A DNA stretch of 64,000 nt from positions 1 to 64,000 of the forward strand of contig JASMDC010000006.1 in NCBI GenBank assembly GCA_030753015.1, given 5' to 3'. The position numbers and the translations under genes are program-made. Below the pieces are notes generated by a model that searched no databases, was not told the DNA's origin, and saw only the letters and a program-made list of their open reading frames with translations. Origin of the DNA: Candidatus Undinarchaeales archaeon. Its GTDB lineage: Archaea; SpSt-1190; JASMDC01. Below are positions 16,386-24,824 of this stretch, in pieces (position 1 is the first letter of the stretch; the number at the start of each line of letters is the position of its first letter).

Positions 16386-16994
16386 ATGCCAATCGGAAGT
16401 GCTAAGAGAGGTCAAGCCGGGCCCATTCTACTTGTGCTCGTGCTCGTTATCGGCCTTATGGTGGTGGCCTTCGTGGGTAAGTACATCAAGGACACTGCCT
16501 CTGAGGCTATGACCAAGGGTAAGAAGGAAACGACAGCCATGGACAAGGAGCTGAGCACTCAGCTTGAGGTCACGGCTATCTATCCGACCGTTGACAACCT
16601 GAAGAACGGTTTCTGCGGCGATCCGAACTTGTGTGAGTTGTCGACCACGAACGTGAACGGCGCCAAGCTCATCCTCGAGGTGAAGAACGGGGGCAAGAAC
16701 CCCATTCGTGCCAACCAGCTGTGGGACATGAAGCTCTACGCGAACGACGTGCCCCTCGCTAACTCGACCGAGTGGGGCATCAGCGAGAATTTCGACAAGG
16801 CCTGGGCGGCCGGCGGCACCAAGAACTTCGTGCTGAAAAAGGGCTGCGGCGACCTCGCCAACCTCCCTGGTGGCTCGCTCAACCTCAAGGTTACGCCCCC
16901 TGTGGGCAGCGGTGCTACCGTCGAGATCACCTGCGAGAAGTGCTGCAACATGCAGCCTGATAAGCAGGAAGACTGCGCAGCTAAATGCAGTTAA
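16386..16994 (+). CDS. Pilin-like exported protein, paralog A
   Basis: 202 residues. SAKRGQAGPILLVLVLVIGL is a textbook class III signal: positively charged KRGQ just before a hydrophobic helix of about 20 residues. The exported part has paired cysteines (FCGDPNLCEL, CEKCCNMQP, and others) and ends in Cys-Ser. It is a close paralog of the next gene, with long shared runs such as TVDNLKNGFCGDPNLCEL. The ATG follows TTTTTATAAA by about 27 nt, and a strong hairpin terminator follows the stop, so the gene is monocistronic. Probable pilus or filament subunit; no assembly ATPase is in the window. Confidence 0.75.
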   Translation: MPIGSAKRGQAGPILLVLVLVIGLMVVAFVGKYIKDTASEAMTKGKKETTAMDKELSTQLEVTAIYPTVDNLKNGFCGDPNLCELSTTNVNGAKLILEVKNGGKNPIRANQLWDMKLYANDVPLANSTEWGISENFDKAWAAGGTKNFVLKKGCGDLANLPGGSLNLKVTPPVGSGATVEITCEKCCNMQPDKQEDCAAKCS

Positions 16995-17015
16995 GAATCT
17001 CGTAGGACAACAGGT

Positions 17016-17056
17016 AAAGGGCCCCTTTACTGGGGCCCTTTTTTCCTTTTTTTTTT
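17016..17056 (+). terminator. Hairpin plus oligo-T terminator after paralog A
   Basis: AAGGGCCCC (17017-17025) pairs with GGGGCCCTT (17032-17040) around a 6-nt loop and is followed by runs of T up to 17056. Confidence 0.8.
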
Positions 17057-17131
17057 AAATGAGGATAAGATGATATCTGATATTTCCTCGCCGGGGAGGG
17101 TAGGTTTAAATTTATGGCCTGTGAAAGTGGT

Positions 17132-17761
17132 ATGGGAATGGAATGCGTTTGGTGGCAAAAAAGGACGCGAGGTCAGAGCGTGGGAGCACCCATCCTTCTT
17201 GTGCTCGTGCTCGTAATAGGCCTCATGGTGGTGGCGTTCGTGGGGAAGTACGCCAAGGACACCACCTCTGATGCTATGACAAAGGGTAAGAAGGAATCCG
17301 CGAACCTGGACAAGGAACTGGGCACACATCTCACGATCACGGCCATCTTCCCTACTGTAGACAACCTGAAGAACGGCTTCTGCGGCGATCCCAACCTATG
17401 CGAGCTGACCTCCACCAACGTGAACGGGGCCAAGCTCGTGCTCGAGGTCAAGAACTCCGGCAAGAAACCGCTGCGCGCCAATCAGCTCTGGGATATGAAG
17501 GTCTACGCCAACGACGTTCCCCTCACCAACCAGACCGAGTGGGGTGTGACCCAGGGGCATGACTCTGTCTGGCAGCCTTCCACTACCAAGAACATCGTGA
17601 TCGACAGGTCCTGCTCCAACCTCATCGGGCTCCCCGAGGACGCGCTCACCATCGTCGTGAGACCTCAGGCGGGGACCTCCGGCATCATTGAACTCACCTG
17701 TGAGCAGTGCTGCGCCATGCAGCCCTCCCGCCAGCTCGATTGCGCTGAAAAGTGCGCGTGA
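17132..17761 (+). CDS. Pilin-like exported protein, paralog B
   Basis: 209 residues. KRTRGQSVGAPILLVLVLVI carries the class III signal and hydrophobic helix. The mature part matches paralog A across its length (GKKPLRANQLWDMKVYANDV against GKNPIRANQLWDMKLYANDV). Cysteine positions are conserved, including the C-terminal CEQCC and CAEKCA. The start is taken as ATG 17132, because the TTTAAATTTA element is 25 nt upstream; an in-frame ATG at 17114 lies next to that TATA box. Two near-copies with separate promoters suggest major and variant subunits, or alternative expression. Confidence 0.75.
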   Translation: MGMECVWWQKRTRGQSVGAPILLVLVLVIGLMVVAFVGKYAKDTTSDAMTKGKKESANLDKELGTHLTITAIFPTVDNLKNGFCGDPNLCELTSTNVNGAKLVLEVKNSGKKPLRANQLWDMKVYANDVPLTNQTEWGVTQGHDSVWQPSTTKNIVIDRSCSNLIGLPEDALTIVVRPQAGTSGIIELTCEQCCAMQPSRQLDCAEKCA

Positions 17762-17836
17762 GCCCGCCGTACGGCGGCATCAGCACGAGACGAACCTTTT
17801 TAAACCAGCACGGAGCAAACTTGTATAGGGGATACC

Positions 17837-18430
17837 ATGGCACTACCACGGCCCTGTGGGCTGGGACGACGCGGCCAGAGCCAGCCGATCATCATGGTCC
17901 TTCTCCTCGTCGTCGGCCTGATGGTCGCCGGCAGCGTCGGAGTGTACCTCAACCGCATGGCCTCAGACGACCTGAACGATGTGGAGAAGAGCAAGGACCA
18001 GTTCAAGGAGGCTCTTAACACCAAGATCGAGGTGATCGCGGCCTATGGTACAAAGGACACTACAGGACCGCGCGCCAACGTGTACTGTTCCGGGGGCTGT
18101 GAACCGGCAAAGGCCACCATGCGCGTAGTGCTGCTGATCAAGAACACCGGCGAGAACGCCATCTATCGCTCTCAATACGAGAACCTCAAGATCTACATGA
18201 ACAATAAGCCCCTGTCCAACGGTACCGAATACCGCCTGGACGAGAGCAAGGACCTCACACGTGGCGCCCAGATGAACGTCCCCCTCAATATCACCTGCTC
18301 ACAGATAGGTAATACGCTCGAGCACCGTGCGGAGTTCAAGGTGGGTCCGCCGAAAGGGACCCCTGGTGTCGGTATCGTTGACTGTACGGCATGCTGTGGT
18401 GAAGAGGAGCGGTGCCTCACCGCGTGCTGA
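17837..18430 (+). CDS. Pilin-like exported protein, paralog C (diverged)
   Basis: 197 residues. GRRGQSQPIIMVLLLVVGLM is a class III signal. The mature domain shares the plan of paralogs A and B (NTGENAIYRSQYENLKIYMN, N-terminal linker helix, C-terminal CTACCGEEERCLTAC) at much lower identity. A CTTTTTAAA element lies at about 17797, and AGGGG shortly before the ATG may be a ribosome site. The aminopeptidase gene begins 5 nt after its stop, so the two may form an operon. Confidence 0.72.
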   Translation: MALPRPCGLGRRGQSQPIIMVLLLVVGLMVAGSVGVYLNRMASDDLNDVEKSKDQFKEALNTKIEVIAAYGTKDTTGPRANVYCSGGCEPAKATMRVVLLIKNTGENAIYRSQYENLKIYMNNKPLSNGTEYRLDESKDLTRGAQMNVPLNITCSQIGNTLEHRAEFKVGPPKGTPGVGIVDCTACCGEEERCLTAC

Positions 18431-18435
18431 GGGCA

Positions 18436-19551
18436 ATGACACCGGACCTGTCCTCCATCGCCGCTCGTATCATCGGGACCTGCCTGGGCGTCGATGATGG
18501 CGATGCCGTCCTCATCCGATCGGGCCTGTACGCGCGCCCCCTGGCCGAAGCGCTCGGGCTCGCCTGCACTGGCCGCGGTGCACACCCGATGTTAAGCATG
18601 AGCTCCGATGAATACCGTGTTGAGAGCATCACCGCATCGCAGGATGCCGCTCTTGAGCGGACGCCACCACACCTACTGGCCGCAGTGGAAGCGTCGGACG
18701 TCGTCATCAACGTAGGCCATTACGAACTACTGCTCCGGGACCCGTCCCTCCTCGAGGGGATATCAGAGGTCCGTCTCTCGGCCTTGCGTCGGGCAGGTAT
18801 TCCGATCCGCGACGCATTGTTCGCTGGGGGCAAGCGCTCGGCACTGGTCGGCTATCCCTCTCCCCACCAGGCGAAGGTGTTCGGTATGACGCAGGAGGCG
18901 TACGAGGACCACTTCTGGGCCGCCCTAGACCTGGACTACGATGCCCTTGGCCGCTCCTGCCGCGTGCTACGAGATGCTCTTGATGGCACCTCCGAAGTGC
19001 ACATCACCAATCCCGACGGTACAGACATCCGTGTCAACATCACCGGCCGCCCTCTTCTCATGGATGATGGCGTCATCGACGACGAGGACCGGGAACGGGG
19101 CCTGAATATGCTCAACCTCCCCGCGGGCGAGGTATGCGTCGCGCCGGTCCTCAAGGGCACCGACGGTACTGCCGTGTTCTCACGCGTGCTCTACAAGGGC
19201 GCCGAAGTGCGTGACCTAGCGCTCACCTTTGCCGATGGCGTGCTGGTGGAGTGGCATGCGTCGGCAGGCGAAGATCTCTTTCGCGGTATGCTCGAGGGGG
19301 CGACGGGCCATCGGGACCGGCTGGGCGAACTGGGCATAGGCACGAATCCCGCGCTCACCCGGGCCATCGGCTCGCTCCACCTCGACGAGAAGGTGCGGGG
19401 GACCATCCATCTTGCTCTGGGCGAGAACCGCATGATGGGCGGGGAGAACGAGTCCTCGCTCCACTGGGACCTCATCATGGAGCACCCGACGCTGGAGGCT
19501 GACGGCCGGACCCTTATCCGCGAGGGTGTCCATCGGACGCCATCAATATAA
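18436..19551 (+). CDS. M29-family aminopeptidase (aminopeptidase T-like)
   Basis: 371 residues, the normal size. The C-terminal part has GENRMMGGENESSLHWDLIM, matching the metal-ligand block of M29 peptidases (Glu, His and Asp ligands). Upstream, VRVNI-like DIRVNITGRP and NLPAGEVCVAPVLKG fit the first domain boundary of the family. These cytosolic cocatalytic-metal enzymes remove N-terminal residues from peptides. The ATG at 18436 follows the upstream stop by 5 nt and has GAGGGC before it. A link to pilin processing is possible by context only. Confidence 0.85.
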   Translation: MTPDLSSIAARIIGTCLGVDDGDAVLIRSGLYARPLAEALGLACTGRGAHPMLSMSSDEYRVESITASQDAALERTPPHLLAAVEASDVVINVGHYELLLRDPSLLEGISEVRLSALRRAGIPIRDALFAGGKRSALVGYPSPHQAKVFGMTQEAYEDHFWAALDLDYDALGRSCRVLRDALDGTSEVHITNPDGTDIRVNITGRPLLMDDGVIDDEDRERGLNMLNLPAGEVCVAPVLKGTDGTAVFSRVLYKGAEVRDLALTFADGVLVEWHASAGEDLFRGMLEGATGHRDRLGELGIGTNPALTRAIGSLHLDEKVRGTIHLALGENRMMGGENESSLHWDLIMEHPTLEADGRTLIREGVHRTPSI

Positions 19552-19574
19552 CTGATAAGCTCCATGTACTTACT

Positions 19575-20567
19575 GTGGAGCGTGAGTCGTACGAGTCCAT
19601 GATCATCGGCGCCATCGTCGTCGTGGGCGTCATTCTCATCCTCCTAATCGGTGTCTTCCTCATCACGGGCTCGGTGTTCTCGGGATCGGGCGAGGACGTC
19701 TCGGCCAGGAGCGTCATCCATTCAATCGCCGAGGTCAAGGACGAGGTGGAAGTTATTCTCCTGGTAGGCTTCATCGTCACAACCGCCTACGTCATGGCCA
19801 AGCGCAGCCTCGTGGGCGAGGAGCGGGTCATGGTCCATCGCGAGCTCACCAAGGAGGGCGACGAGCTCAAGATCTCGTACCAGATCCTGAACAAATCGAC
19901 CTTCACGCTGCGTAACGTCACCCTCGAGGTACGGACGCCCCAGGACGTGGAGATCATCCAGGGTTCCAATACCATTGACGTCGGTGACATAGAGCGTGAT
20001 GAGGCCCGGAACGTGGTGCTGACGGTGCGGCCCAAGCATTTCACGACGGGGACCGTCACCGCTACTGTGGGCTATTTCCACAACAAGTGGCGCCAGGTCC
20101 CGATCCGGGCAGTCAGCCTCGGTGCCCTCTATCCCTTCATAGAGCCCGTGGACACCAAGGAGGCAGAAAGTATCTATGCGGCCGTGGGGGACATGTTTAT
20201 CGAGCGTCAGGTCTTTCGGTTCGAGGTCACACCGCAGACGATGTTCAACGCCCTCATCGGGCGCCTCCAGACGGCAAGCCCCATTCAGCTCTATGCCGCC
20301 ATCTCCAACGGCGTGTTCGCGGGCCAAGGTGTCTGGGTGGGGCGTGATCCACAGTCCCAGCACACCGTCTGTATCATCGCTGAGACCAAGGACTACCCGG
20401 GTATCAAGGGCGGCGAGGTCGAGCTCACCGTGTACTCGGACCTCGACCGTTTGACGTCCCGCTATTTGACTGAGCTCCACCGAACGATCCACGTGCGTGA
20501 GGAGGAGCCAATGAAGCGCGACTACCTCCGCGAGCTGGCGGGCCGTGCCCAGCGCTACAGCCTCTGA
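19575..20567 (+). CDS. Membrane protein of unknown function with two helices and beta-rich domain
   Basis: 330 residues, not recognised. Residues about 8-34 and 56-76 are hydrophobic helices. A segment of immunoglobulin-like strands follows (NKSTFTLRNVTLEVRTPQDV, then GDIERDEARNVVLTV), reminiscent of CARDB/NEW3-type domains. The last 150 residues hold a possibly separate alpha/beta domain (IERQVFRFEVTPQTMFNALI). The GTG start lies 27 nt after AATATAA, a leaderless spacing. No cysteine pattern is seen, unlike the surface proteins nearby, so this domain may face the cytoplasm. Confidence 0.6.
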   Translation: MERESYESMIIGAIVVVGVILILLIGVFLITGSVFSGSGEDVSARSVIHSIAEVKDEVEVILLVGFIVTTAYVMAKRSLVGEERVMVHRELTKEGDELKISYQILNKSTFTLRNVTLEVRTPQDVEIIQGSNTIDVGDIERDEARNVVLTVRPKHFTTGTVTATVGYFHNKWRQVPIRAVSLGALYPFIEPVDTKEAESIYAAVGDMFIERQVFRFEVTPQTMFNALIGRLQTASPIQLYAAISNGVFAGQGVWVGRDPQSQHTVCIIAETKDYPGIKGGEVELTVYSDLDRLTSRYLTELHRTIHVREEEPMKRDYLRELAGRAQRYSL

Positions 20568-20620
20568 TGGAGCTCGCCACCGCGCAGCGTATTTAAGCTT
20601 TCACCGCGGGCCTCACATCC

Positions 20621-22873
20621 ATGCCCGACAGGGGCTACGTGGAGAACCCGCTCATCAGACCGAAGGCCATCGAGCGCCGACTCTATCAGGAGACCCTCCT
20701 CGGTACCGCCGCGGGCGCCAACACACTTATCGTGGCCCCGACAGCCCTTGGGAAGACCGTCATCTCGGTCCTGCTCGCCACCCTCAAGCTCACCGCAGAG
20801 CCTGAGACGAGCGTCGTGGTTATGGCACCGACCCGGCCCCTCGTCCAGCAGCACGCCGAGAGCTTCCGCGCCATGACGACCCTGGAGGAGGATCGGATCG
20901 TGGCGCTCTCCGGCCTTACCTCGCCCGACGCGCGGGCCCGTTTATGGGAACGGGGGCGTGTGGTGTGCGCCACCCCGCAAACTGTCCAGAACGACATCCT
21001 CGCAGGTCGGGTACCACTGCGCACCATCGCGCTGATGGTCTTCGACGAGTGCCATCGGGCCGTGGGCGAGTATCCGTACGTATTCATCAGCGAGCGTTAC
21101 CGTCAGCTGGGTGCAGCGCCCCACATCCTCGCGCTCACGGCCTCTCCCGGGAATGATCGGGAGACCATCGATGAGGTGTGCGCCAACCTCGCCATCGAGA
21201 AGGTGGAGATCCGCACCGAGCGGGATCGTGATGTCGAGCCATACGTGAACCCAATCACCGTCGAATGGCGGCGGGTGGACCTACCTGACAGCTTCGTCAA
21301 GGTGAGGACCTATCTGGATGCCGTTATCAAGCGTCGGCTCGTCTGGCTCAAGGGCCAGGGACTTCTCCGGACGGCCGATCCCCGCGAGGTCCGACGAAAG
21401 GACCTAATCGCGCTCCAGGCACGGATACGGAAGCGGTTCGGTGAGGGCGCCGATCAGTCGGTCTACCGCGCAGCGTCGTACATAGCCGCTGGTCTAAAGC
21501 TCCTCCACGGTGTGGAGCTGCTGGAAAGCCAAGGGATGCGTCCACTCGAGCGCTATCTTCACAGGTTGGAGGGTCAGGCGGCCACGGTGAAGGGAGTGCG
21601 CATCCTCCTGGAGGAGCCTGAGATGCGTAATGCCATCGTTATCACCCGACACCTGGTCGAGGCCGGTATCAAGCACCCCAAGCTCGCAGAGCTCATCACC
21701 ATCTTAAAGGAGGCGCTGGGCTCTGGTGGGCGTGTCATCGTGTTCACACAGTACCGTGACTCGGTGAGCGCGGTCGTGGAGGCGCTGGCGGCCGCCGGGA
21801 TCGAGTCGGAGAGGTTTGTGGGCCAAGCGGGAGATACGGGCCTTACCCAGAAGAAACAGCTCGCGACGCTCGAGCGGTTCCGCGACGGGGCGTTCCCCGT
21901 ACTAGTGGCGACCTCGGTGGCCGAGGAGGGGCTCGACATCCCCGAGGTGGAGCTCGTTGTGTTCTACGAGCCGGTCCCCAGCGCAGTGCGGACCATCCAG
22001 CGGAGGGGAAGGACCGGACGCAAGCGGGCCGGGCGGATGATCGGGCTCATTACACGGGGGACCCGCGACGAGGGGATCTACTGGGCATCAGTGCACCGGG
22101 AGCGGCGGATGCGTGAGGAGCTCATCGTCGCACAGGCGGCCGGTACGGACCTTCCTGAGCAGGACCGTGCCCAAAGCACACTGGACCGGTTCGATCGGGC
22201 ATCACAGGAACAGCCATCCGTAGTGATCTACGTAGATACCCGCGAGTCGAGCGCCTCTCTGGTACGCGCGCTCACTAGGGATTCCGAGGTCGAGGTTCGT
22301 ACAAAGCGACTGGTGGTCGCCGACTTCCTGGTCTCCGAGAAGGTCGCAGTGGAGCGGAAGCGCACTGTGGACTTCCTCCAGTCGCTCATCGATGGCCGGC
22401 TGCTCTCCCAGGCCCAGCGCTTGGCCGAGGCCTACCCGATCCCTCTGATCGTGCTCGAGGGTGGTGATCTCTACGGACAACGCAACCTTCACCCCAACGC
22501 GATACGTGGGGTGATCGCCTCGCTCACCGTGGACTTCGGCATCGGGATCATCCCTACACGGGACGAGGCCGACACCGCAGCGTTCTTGCTGACCCTGGCC
22601 AAGCGGGAGCAATTGGACCATCCCCGTCGCGTGGCGGTGAAGGGCAAGCGCCGCGTCGATACCCTCGCCGAGCAGCAGGAGCTCGTTCTCTGCTCGTTCC
22701 CTCATATCAACATGACACTGGCCAAGCGGCTCCTTGAGCATTTCAGCACGGTCGCAGCGGTTCTCTCAGCATCCGAGGACGAGCTGAGGAAGGTGCATGG
22801 CATCGGCGAACGGCTCGCAAAGGAGATCGCTTCGGTGTCCGGTACCCGGTACGAGGCGCGTAAACGCCGGTGA
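20621..22873 (+). CDS. hef: Hef helicase/nuclease (XPF/FANCM family)
   Basis: 750 residues, the usual length of archaeal Hef. The N-terminal SF2 helicase has Walker A APTALGKT (residues 39-46), DECH (142-145), LTASPG, and the motif VI block RTIQRRGRTGR. The C-terminal ERCC4 nuclease has DTRES near 540 and ERKRTVDF near 578 (GDxnERKx3D type), followed by helix-hairpin-helix segments (LLEHFSTVAAVLSASEDEL, KVHGIG). Hef unwinds and cleaves stalled forks and flap structures. Both halves look intact. Leaderless: TATTTAAG about 28 nt before the ATG. Confidence 0.95.
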   Translation: MPDRGYVENPLIRPKAIERRLYQETLLGTAAGANTLIVAPTALGKTVISVLLATLKLTAEPETSVVVMAPTRPLVQQHAESFRAMTTLEEDRIVALSGLTSPDARARLWERGRVVCATPQTVQNDILAGRVPLRTIALMVFDECHRAVGEYPYVFISERYRQLGAAPHILALTASPGNDRETIDEVCANLAIEKVEIRTERDRDVEPYVNPITVEWRRVDLPDSFVKVRTYLDAVIKRRLVWLKGQGLLRTADPREVRRKDLIALQARIRKRFGEGADQSVYRAASYIAAGLKLLHGVELLESQGMRPLERYLHRLEGQAATVKGVRILLEEPEMRNAIVITRHLVEAGIKHPKLAELITILKEALGSGGRVIVFTQYRDSVSAVVEALAAAGIESERFVGQAGDTGLTQKKQLATLERFRDGAFPVLVATSVAEEGLDIPEVELVVFYEPVPSAVRTIQRRGRTGRKRAGRMIGLITRGTRDEGIYWASVHRERRMREELIVAQAAGTDLPEQDRAQSTLDRFDRASQEQPSVVIYVDTRESSASLVRALTRDSEVEVRTKRLVVADFLVSEKVAVERKRTVDFLQSLIDGRLLSQAQRLAEAYPIPLIVLEGGDLYGQRNLHPNAIRGVIASLTVDFGIGIIPTRDEADTAAFLLTLAKREQLDHPRRVAVKGKRRVDTLAEQQELVLCSFPHINMTLAKRLLEHFSTVAAVLSASEDELRKVHGIGERLAKEIASVSGTRYEARKRR

Positions 22874-22876
22874 ACC

Positions 22877-23524
22877 CTACACCTCTCCGACAGGTGCCTC
22901 GACGTCGGTCTCTTCCGCGACAACGACCTTCTCATCGACTGAGGGCTCGGCTATAGCTTCCCCCTCCACAGGGAGCCCCATCATGATGCGTCCTTTCTTC
23001 GATGAGACAAGGTAAGAGATCACCATGAAGCACCAGAAGAGCACGGGCACCAGGATGATGATGTAGATGATGATGAACGCCCGTCGTGCCCCCATAGAGA
23101 TGCGGAAGGACAGCGGCTCGAGCGTCGTTTCGATCTTCTTGTCGTCCTGACGCACAGTGGGCGGAGGGATCTCCACGTCTCCGTACTTCGTCGCCTCGAG
23201 GTCGATGGTAAAGGTCGTGCTCTTCTTCGGCTGAACGGGGACCTTTGGGAACATGATGGTGAGGACCGATGTCGTCGGTTCGAAGGATGTCCTGAAGTCG
23301 GGTTTGATACCGGTCACGTTGATCTTCGAAAGGGGGATGTCCTGGACCAGCTCTACCTTGATTGCGGCGGGATCGGGATTGGTTACCGTGTACGTGAGCT
23401 TGAGCCCCTCACCCTCGCGCGGCTCGTCCGTTGTAAGGGGGGCGCGCACCACTTCGACATCAGCGGCAGTGCACAGCATGCAGACTAGCATGAGGATTGC
23501 CAGAAGGTGACGCGCTGTGACCAT
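22877..23524 (-). CDS. Secreted, C-terminally membrane-anchored protein
   Basis: 215 residues. The N-terminal signal peptide (HLLAILMLVCMLCTA) is followed by a beta-rich extracytoplasmic domain with LKLTYTVTNPDPAAIKVELV, which looks like a CARDB or DUF11 type fold. A C-terminal membrane helix (AFIIIYIIILVPVLFWCFMV) ends with a charged cytoplasmic tail rich in Glu and Val. The ATG at 23524 lies 26 nt from TTTTTAAAG. It is just downstream of the radical-SAM gene but has its own promoter. Function unknown. Confidence 0.65.
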   Translation of the reverse strand: MVTARHLLAILMLVCMLCTAADVEVVRAPLTTDEPREGEGLKLTYTVTNPDPAAIKVELVQDIPLSKINVTGIKPDFRTSFEPTTSVLTIMFPKVPVQPKKSTTFTIDLEATKYGDVEIPPPTVRQDDKKIETTLEPLSFRISMGARRAFIIIYIIILVPVLFWCFMVISYLVSSKKGRIMMGLPVEGEAIAEPSVDEKVVVAEETDVEAPVGEV

Positions 23525-23540
23525 GTCGGGGGATCGTGCT

Positions 23541-24659
23541 CTAACCTTTAAAAAAACTCCGGATTCGGGCACGTAGCCCCTCGCTTTCGTACCAGCACTG
23601 TGGGTCCTCGGAAAGATGATCACCGGTCGCACCGTACGCGATGGCGCGGCAGCCGCCGCAGTGGAAACGATACAGACAGGGACCGCATCTTCCCCTCAAG
23701 CGGTCCCGATCACGCAGTTCCTCCAGTAGGGGCGCATTGTGCCACACATCCCCCAAGTCGTCCTCATGGAGGTTACCTATGGGGATGGGAAGGCGACGGC
23801 AGGCCAGCAGCGTTCCATCGGCCAGGAGTGCCAGACCCCCTGTCCCGATGGAGCACCCCCCGGCAGAGTGACGGGCCCGGGCGAGATAGCACGCGCCGAC
23901 AGGTACGCCGCGGGCAAGTTGCCACAGGGGATCACGGGGAGGGATGTCCATTTCGCCTTCAAGTTCACACCTATGGTGCAACAGGTCCGTGAAGAGCTCT
24001 TGCGTACCTTCTCGGTCCAGGAGCTCATCGACAAGGTCTTTTCCCCGGCCCCAGGGGACGAGCCGAGAGAAACCCACACGGTCGATCCCTTCCTGATGGC
24101 AAGACTTGAGCACCGCTTCGACCTCGTCCACGTTGAGCTTGCTCACGGTCATTGAGGCCGTCGTGCTCACACCGGCGTCACGGAGGTGGGCGAGACCGCG
24201 CATGGCATCGCACCAGGCACCCTCTCGTCCACGTAGCCGGTCATGGCTCGCTTCGGTACCGTCGATGCTCACCTGCACTGCTTGGACGCGCATGCGCGCG
24301 AGTGCGGAGGCGATCTCTGCCGTGATGAGCGTTCCGTTGGTAAGTACCTTGACACCGAGTCGGTGTTTCCGGGCCGCCTTGATGAGCGAAAGGAGGTCCT
24401 TGCGGAGGAAGGGCTCACCCCCGGTGAAGTGGATGCGTCCCCGTAATCCCTCATTCTGCAAGAACCGTGCATAACGGTCGATGATGGAGATGCACTCCTC
24501 GGTGTCGGATTCATCACCGCCCGCCCCATAGTCGCCGTAACAATGCTTGCATGAGAGGTTGCACCGTTTAGTTACATGCCACTGCAGGAAGAAAGGCTCC
24601 CGGTTACGCGGGCACCTAGTCGGCGCATCCACCACAGCTGTCACACGATCCGCAGTCAT
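23541..24659 (-). CDS. Radical SAM enzyme with C-terminal SPASM domain
   Basis: About 372 residues. The radical SAM core has WHVTKRCNLSCKHCYGDYG (CxxxCxxC, binding a 4Fe-4S cluster) and the GGEPFLRKD motif. The SPASM region has C, 12 residues, G, 4 residues, C; then CGPCLYRFHCGGCRA (CxxCx5CxxC) and a last Cys in DPQCWY, enough for two auxiliary clusters. Such enzymes modify peptides (PqqE, AnSME, RiPP maturases) or tetrapyrroles; the CGGCRA...GDHLSEDPQC part also resembles AhbD/NirJ haem enzymes. The 5' end overlaps the Cys-ladder peptide gene. Starts ATG 24659 or GTG 24644, 24635 or 24632 are possible. Confidence 0.88.
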   Translation of the reverse strand: MTADRVTAVVDAPTRCPRNREPFFLQWHVTKRCNLSCKHCYGDYGAGGDESDTEECISIIDRYARFLQNEGLRGRIHFTGGEPFLRKDLLSLIKAARKHRLGVKVLTNGTLITAEIASALARMRVQAVQVSIDGTEASHDRLRGREGAWCDAMRGLAHLRDAGVSTTASMTVSKLNVDEVEAVLKSCHQEGIDRVGFSRLVPWGRGKDLVDELLDREGTQELFTDLLHHRCELEGEMDIPPRDPLWQLARGVPVGACYLARARHSAGGCSIGTGGLALLADGTLLACRRLPIPIGNLHEDDLGDVWHNAPLLEELRDRDRLRGRCGPCLYRFHCGGCRAIAYGATGDHLSEDPQCWYESEGLRARIRSFFKG

Positions 24660-24771
24660 TGCAATCGCTGCAATCAGAGCAGCTCCCAGAGCCGTAGATC
24701 GCTGAGCGTATGATGATGAGAACAATGAGGATGACGAAGAGTATCGGTACGAGGAGGATGGTTAGAGCCAT
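24616..24771 (-). CDS. 51-residue membrane peptide with seven-cysteine ladder
   Basis: The ATG at 24771 opens a 51-codon frame. Residues 3-21 are one hydrophobic helix (LTILLVPILFVILIVLIII). After Arg-Ser-Ala-Ile-Tyr-Gly, the tail has cysteines at 31, 34, 37, 40, 43, 46 and 49, each separated by two small or acidic residues (SD, SD, ND, GS, DS, GG). GGAGGG lies 7 nt upstream, and a TATA element lies 28 nt upstream. The stop falls inside the radical-SAM gene, so the two are one operon with overlapping frames. It could be a substrate (RiPP precursor) or metal-binding partner of that enzyme. No known family is recognised. Confidence 0.7.
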   Translation of the reverse strand: MALTILLVPILFVILIVLIIIRSAIYGSGSCSDCSDCNDCGSCDSCGGCAD

Positions 24772-24793
24772 CGGTATTCCCTCCGGTGATAAT

Positions 24794-24805
24794 CTATTTA
24801 AATGT
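24794..24805. promoter_or_regulatory. Shared bidirectional TATA element
   Basis: The palindrome ATTTAAAT (24796-24803) lies about 28 nt from the ATG of the Cys-ladder peptide (24771, minus) and about 25 nt from the GTG of the Arg/Ser-tailed peptide (24825, plus). One TATA box could thus serve both divergent genes. Confidence 0.5.
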
Positions 24806-24824
24806 GTATCGACATGTATGGGCC

